Below the pieces are notes generated by a model. That model searched no databases, was not told where the DNA came from, and saw only the letters and a program-made list of their open reading frames with translations. The translations under genes and the position numbers were made by a program. A stretch of DNA of 64,000 nucleotides, taken from NCBI GenBank assembly GCA_018292915.2, contig JACVVK020000347.1:482501-546500 (forward strand), written 5' to 3'. This document shows positions 61,490 to 64,000 of this stretch, piece by piece. This stretch comes from Batillaria attramentaria (Eukaryota > Mollusca > Gastropoda > Batillariidae). Position 1 is the first letter of the stretch, and every line of letters begins with the position of its first letter.

Positions 61490-63939
61490 GAGAGAGAGAG
61501 AGACTCAGACATTTTAATTGTTCAGACATATTGTCCATAAGAGAGAGAGAGAGAGAGAGCTCCTTTATAGTGACGGTAAAATAGACAGACTAGTAGCAAA
61601 ACATCGCTACATCGTATTACAACAGTGTTGAACACGTATCATGATATCACCAGATATCTGAAGAGCCACGTGACGTCACAAGCTGTGGAGCCGATGATGT
61701 GGCCATAACTATCATGAAGAAACAGATCTTTGTGGTCACAGTATCAGGTGAGAAAAACTTTTACTGCTATACCGCCTTACTGGAGAGTGTAAGTGATTTT
61801 AACAATATTTGACTGAGTTTTTATGACTGCATGTTGTATTCGAATCGTCGAGCCTTGAGTTCGAATCCCGGCTGAATCCCAAAATGTTGCATTTTTTTTT
61901 TTTTTTTCTTTGTTTCCCCGTCTTTAGTCGATGTTGCAGTAGGAAATATTTGTTCTGACAAAGACTCATTTTAAGACCAACCTAGTGATGCTAAGCGTTG
62001 TTCTTGTCTTGTCTTGGCCTGTCTTTTCTCGTGTTTAGTCAGGTGGTTTTTTTTTTCGTCCGTGTGTAATTATTGTCTGTGATAATGGTGTGATAATCAT
62101 TGTATATAAATATTGTGTGTAATCATTGTGCGTAATCATTGTGTGTAATCATTGTGTGTAATTATTGTGTGTAATCATTGTGTGTAATTATTGTGTGTAA
62201 TTATTGTGTGTAATTATTGTGTGTAATAATTGTGTGTAATTATTGTGTGTAATAATTGCGTGTAATTCTTCTCTGTAATTATTGTGTGTAATTCGTGTCT
62301 GTAATTATTGTGTGTAATTATTGTGTGTAATTATTGTGTGTAAATATTGTGTGTAATTATTGTGTGTAATAATTGTGTGTAATTTTTGTGTGTAATTTTT
62401 GTGTGTAATTTTTGTGTGTAATTATTGTGTGTAATTATTGTGTGTAATTATTGTGTGTAATTATTGTGTGTAATTTTTGTGTGTAATAATTGCGTGTAAT
62501 TCTTCTCTGTAATTATTGTGTGTAATTATTGTGTGTAATTTTTGTGTGTAATTATTGTGTGTAATTATTGTGTGTAATTAATGTGTGTAATTATTGTGTG
62601 TAATTTTTGTGTGTAATAATTGCGTGTAATTCTTCTCTGTAATTATTGTGTGTAATTCGTGTCTGTAATTATTGTGTGTAATTATTCAGAACAGGACTAT
62701 ACTGGATACTTCTGACCTCATTCAAATTAGCATGTTAGCTTGTGATCTATAAAATCATTATAAGATTGAAGTCAGTTGAAAGACGCGAGACTAACTGTTT
62801 CAGGTGAAATGGCGCTAAAGAAACGGATCAAGACACAGAAACAGTATGACGCCATTTCCTTCTCCGCCAATGTCGACAACTTTCTCGTGTCGTGTCTGCA
62901 AGAAACTACTGTTGACGTCATCTCCCAGACGGGTGACGTCATCAAGTCGTTCAACGTGGACCCTGCAGGAAACCCCATCTTCGTCGATCCTCGATATCTC
63001 ACGTTCTCTCACGAGGGCAATTACGTCATCACTGACGTAGCCACCAACACAGTGAAGTGTATCTCTCCAGATGGTCTACTCTTGTTTTCGTATCAACCAA
63101 GCGGCGCGCACGTGCTGAGGAAACCCCAGGGACTGTGCACTGACAACATCGGCAACATCTTCATCGCCGATTACGGAAACAGCCGAGTGCAGCTCATCAC
63201 GAACGAGGGGGCGTTTCAAAGGTTGCACTTTGTAATGTTTGAAGGAAACCTTCTAACGATGCCAAACAGCATTTGATAACTGACTAAGAGGTTAACATAC
63301 TTGAGAGATATTATTTGAAAATTCATGAGGGCGGAGAGGGATTGGGGGGGGGGGGGATGAATGAATGAATGAATGAATGAATGAATGAACCTTATGTTAG
63401 AAGGGTATAGGTGTTAAGCACAGTTGATTCTCTCACAACATGTCCTTGCTACAGAAAGAAGGTAAACTATTGTACTACTATTGGCGCTCAAACGGAACCT
63501 TACTAAAACGCATAGCCACTCATACAAGTGTATGGTTTGAGAACAGGGAGGTGGGGGGGGGGGTTAGTTAGTTAGTTATTTAAGGCTTAACGCCGCGCAA
63601 GCAACAACGACTATTTCGCGGCTAAACCGAGTCCCGTTCTGCCAGCTTCTTTAAAACATTAAAGTCCGGCTTAAAACATGATGTAAATATTTATTAAGAA
63701 TATGAGATTTGAGAATAGGGAGGAGGGGGGGGAGGGGGGGGGGGAGAAGGATAGGTGCACAAGAAAGGGGGTGAGTGGAGGAGGGAGGCTCAGAGTGTTT
63801 GCTTTTACGGCTCTTTTCAATGTTGTACTTGTATTTCAGGTTCGTTCTTGCCCGAGAGAGCGGAATACACCGCCCTGTGGCCATTCACATGACGAGCACC
63901 AACAAACTGATTGTCGTACAGAGTGACGGCATGGTGAAG
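56174..63939 (+). CDS. Gene E: TRIM-NHL-type RING/B-box protein, 3' end outside the window
   Basis: Eight exons seen: 56174-56386, 59074-59652, 59967-60209, 60645-60818, 61289-61429, 61654-61747, 62804-63221, 63840-63939, giving 654 codons in frame. The RING is split across exons 1-2 (CTCGVC, CLHSFCTQC, CPTC). Next come B-box 1 (CDLCKRRG...CMECYDAVCDAC), B-box 2 (CSKHGEPVKLYCVDC...CVQC), a coiled coil in exon 3 (RERIKAISADIRQKVE) and NHL-like beta-propeller repeats (KPQGLCTDNIGNIFIADYGN). It is predicted to be a cytoplasmic E3 ubiquitin ligase; targets are unknown. The start is uncertain: either ATG 56174 (MFCFVFK), or an acceptor at 56194 with an upstream exon. The ATG in GAAGATGGGG is out of frame. 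The next exon would lie beyond 64000. Confidence 0.83.
56440..56820. repeat. G-, C- and CT-rich low-complexity tracts
   Basis: Poly-G at 56449-56465, poly-C at 56522-56557 and (CT)n at 56750-56804, all in gene E intron 1. Confidence 0.85.
57078..57288. repeat. (CT)n and (CA)n/(CGCA)n microsatellites
   Basis: (CT)n lies at 57078-57144, and a CA run with a CGCA block at 57206-57288, both in gene E intron 1. Confidence 0.9.
57289..58460. other. Gene E intron 1, central part
   Basis: Poly-C at 57665-57714 and (GA)n at 57761-57786. No exon or known element is recognised. Confidence 0.5.
58468..58528. repeat. (CT)n microsatellite
   Basis: CT run in gene E intron 1. Confidence 0.95.
58637..59022 (+). 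repeat. ~390-bp dispersed repeat, copy 2
   Basis: Homologue of 49868-50265. Here it ends about 50 bp before the exon 2 acceptor of gene E. Confidence 0.75.
59658..59693. repeat. (TTA)n microsatellite
   Basis: It begins 5 bp after the exon 2 donor of gene E (GAG|GTGAA). Confidence 0.95.
59731..59899 (+). mobile_element. SINE family 1, full-length, in gene E intron 2
   Basis: Perfect 12-bp target-site duplication (TTATCTCCTTAT at 59719-59730 and 59900-59911). It is the closest copy to that at 2925. Confidence 0.94.
60425..60627. repeat. (GAT)n/(GAC)n repeat before an acceptor
   Basis: Triplet repeats run to within 18 bp of the exon 4 acceptor of gene E (TGTTGCAAG|GTG). Confidence 0.9.
60819..61288. 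other. Gene E intron 4
   Basis: Unique sequence. No repeat or exon is recognised. Confidence 0.5.
61458..61560. repeat. (GA)n microsatellites
   Basis: Two GA runs start 28 bp after the exon 5 donor of gene E. Confidence 0.9.
61846..61980 (+). mobile_element. SINE-like decayed copy
   Basis: B-box-like GAGTTCGAATCCCGGCTGA, then TTTCCCCGTCTTTAGT and AAGACCAACC. It resembles the 20886 copy. Confidence 0.45.
62045..62690. repeat. ~13-bp minisatellite in gene E intron 6
   Basis: About 48 units of TTATTGTGTGTAA with T/A variants and higher-order blocks containing TTGCGTGTAATTCTTCTC. It does not resemble either splice site of its intron (GTGAGAAAAAC or CTGTTTCAG). Confidence 0.93.
63344..63388. 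repeat. Poly-G plus (GAAT)n
   Basis: It lies in gene E intron 7. A further poly-G/GGA tract lies at 63719-63744. Confidence 0.9.
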
Positions 63940-63942
63940 GTA

Positions 63943-63945
<3 letters not shown>

Positions 63946-64000
<55 letters not shown>
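63946..64000. repeat. (TC)n microsatellite at the window edge
   Basis: It starts 6 bp after the exon 8 donor of gene E and runs off the window. Confidence 0.95.

Noticed and set aside
62045..62690. Gene E intron 6 minisatellite as a further splice-site-derived array
   Set aside because: The TTATTGTGTGTAA unit matches neither the donor nor the acceptor of its intron, so it does not support the pattern.

Overview
The window is animal nuclear DNA, most likely from a gastropod mollusc or a close lophotrochozoan. The main reason is an intron-split G-protein-coupled receptor with the CUB / LDL-receptor class A / C-type lectin / leucine-rich repeat / 7TM layout known from the pond-snail receptor GRL101. 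Supporting signs are small phase-1 Ig exons, very heavy (GT)n microsatellite content, and many copies of tRNA-derived SINEs. Species cannot be named from sequence alone.

Layout. 1-5.6 kb is intergenic: a THAP-type zinc-finger fragment, a dead mariner transposon with a nested SINE, a decayed extra copy of a receptor first exon, and a LINE 3' fragment. 5.7-18.3 kb (+) is receptor A, a 12-exon type I membrane Ig protein of 672 codons. 22.05-29.43 kb (+) is gene D, the GRL101-like receptor of 1855 codons in 5 exons. 36.74-30.13 kb (-) is receptor B, a 10-exon paralogue of A (514 codons) that converges on D. 39.77-51.47 kb (+) is receptor C, a more distant 13-exon paralogue (580 codons, with a possible shorter 562-codon form), divergent from B. 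56.17 kb to the right edge (+) is gene E, a RING / B-box / coiled-coil / NHL-repeat (TRIM-NHL) protein whose last exon lies outside the window. All exon joins were phase-checked by hand and keep frame.

How the genes fit together. A, B and C are surface Ig receptors. Their cytoplasmic tails share a tyrosine module, Y-x-x-L then exactly ten residues then Y-x-x-(I/L), which resembles the ITAM/ITIM modules of vertebrate immune receptors. They also share a juxtamembrane RRGW..PCA signature. With a multi-lectin LRR receptor and a TRIM-NHL gene alongside, the neighbourhood looks like a recognition/signalling cluster; this is inference.

Most unusual feature. Several introns of A and B are filled with tandem arrays whose repeat unit is a copy of that intron's own splice site. 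In A, intron 1 is about 87% copies of its 5' splice site fused to a SINE tail. Intron 3 is about 92% arrays: roughly 130 copies of its donor at one end and about 43 copies of an acceptor-like unit at the other. In B, intron 8 has about 14 copies of its donor with 17 exonic bases included, and intron 5 has a smaller version. I know of no described system like this, and it is the main thing to follow up.
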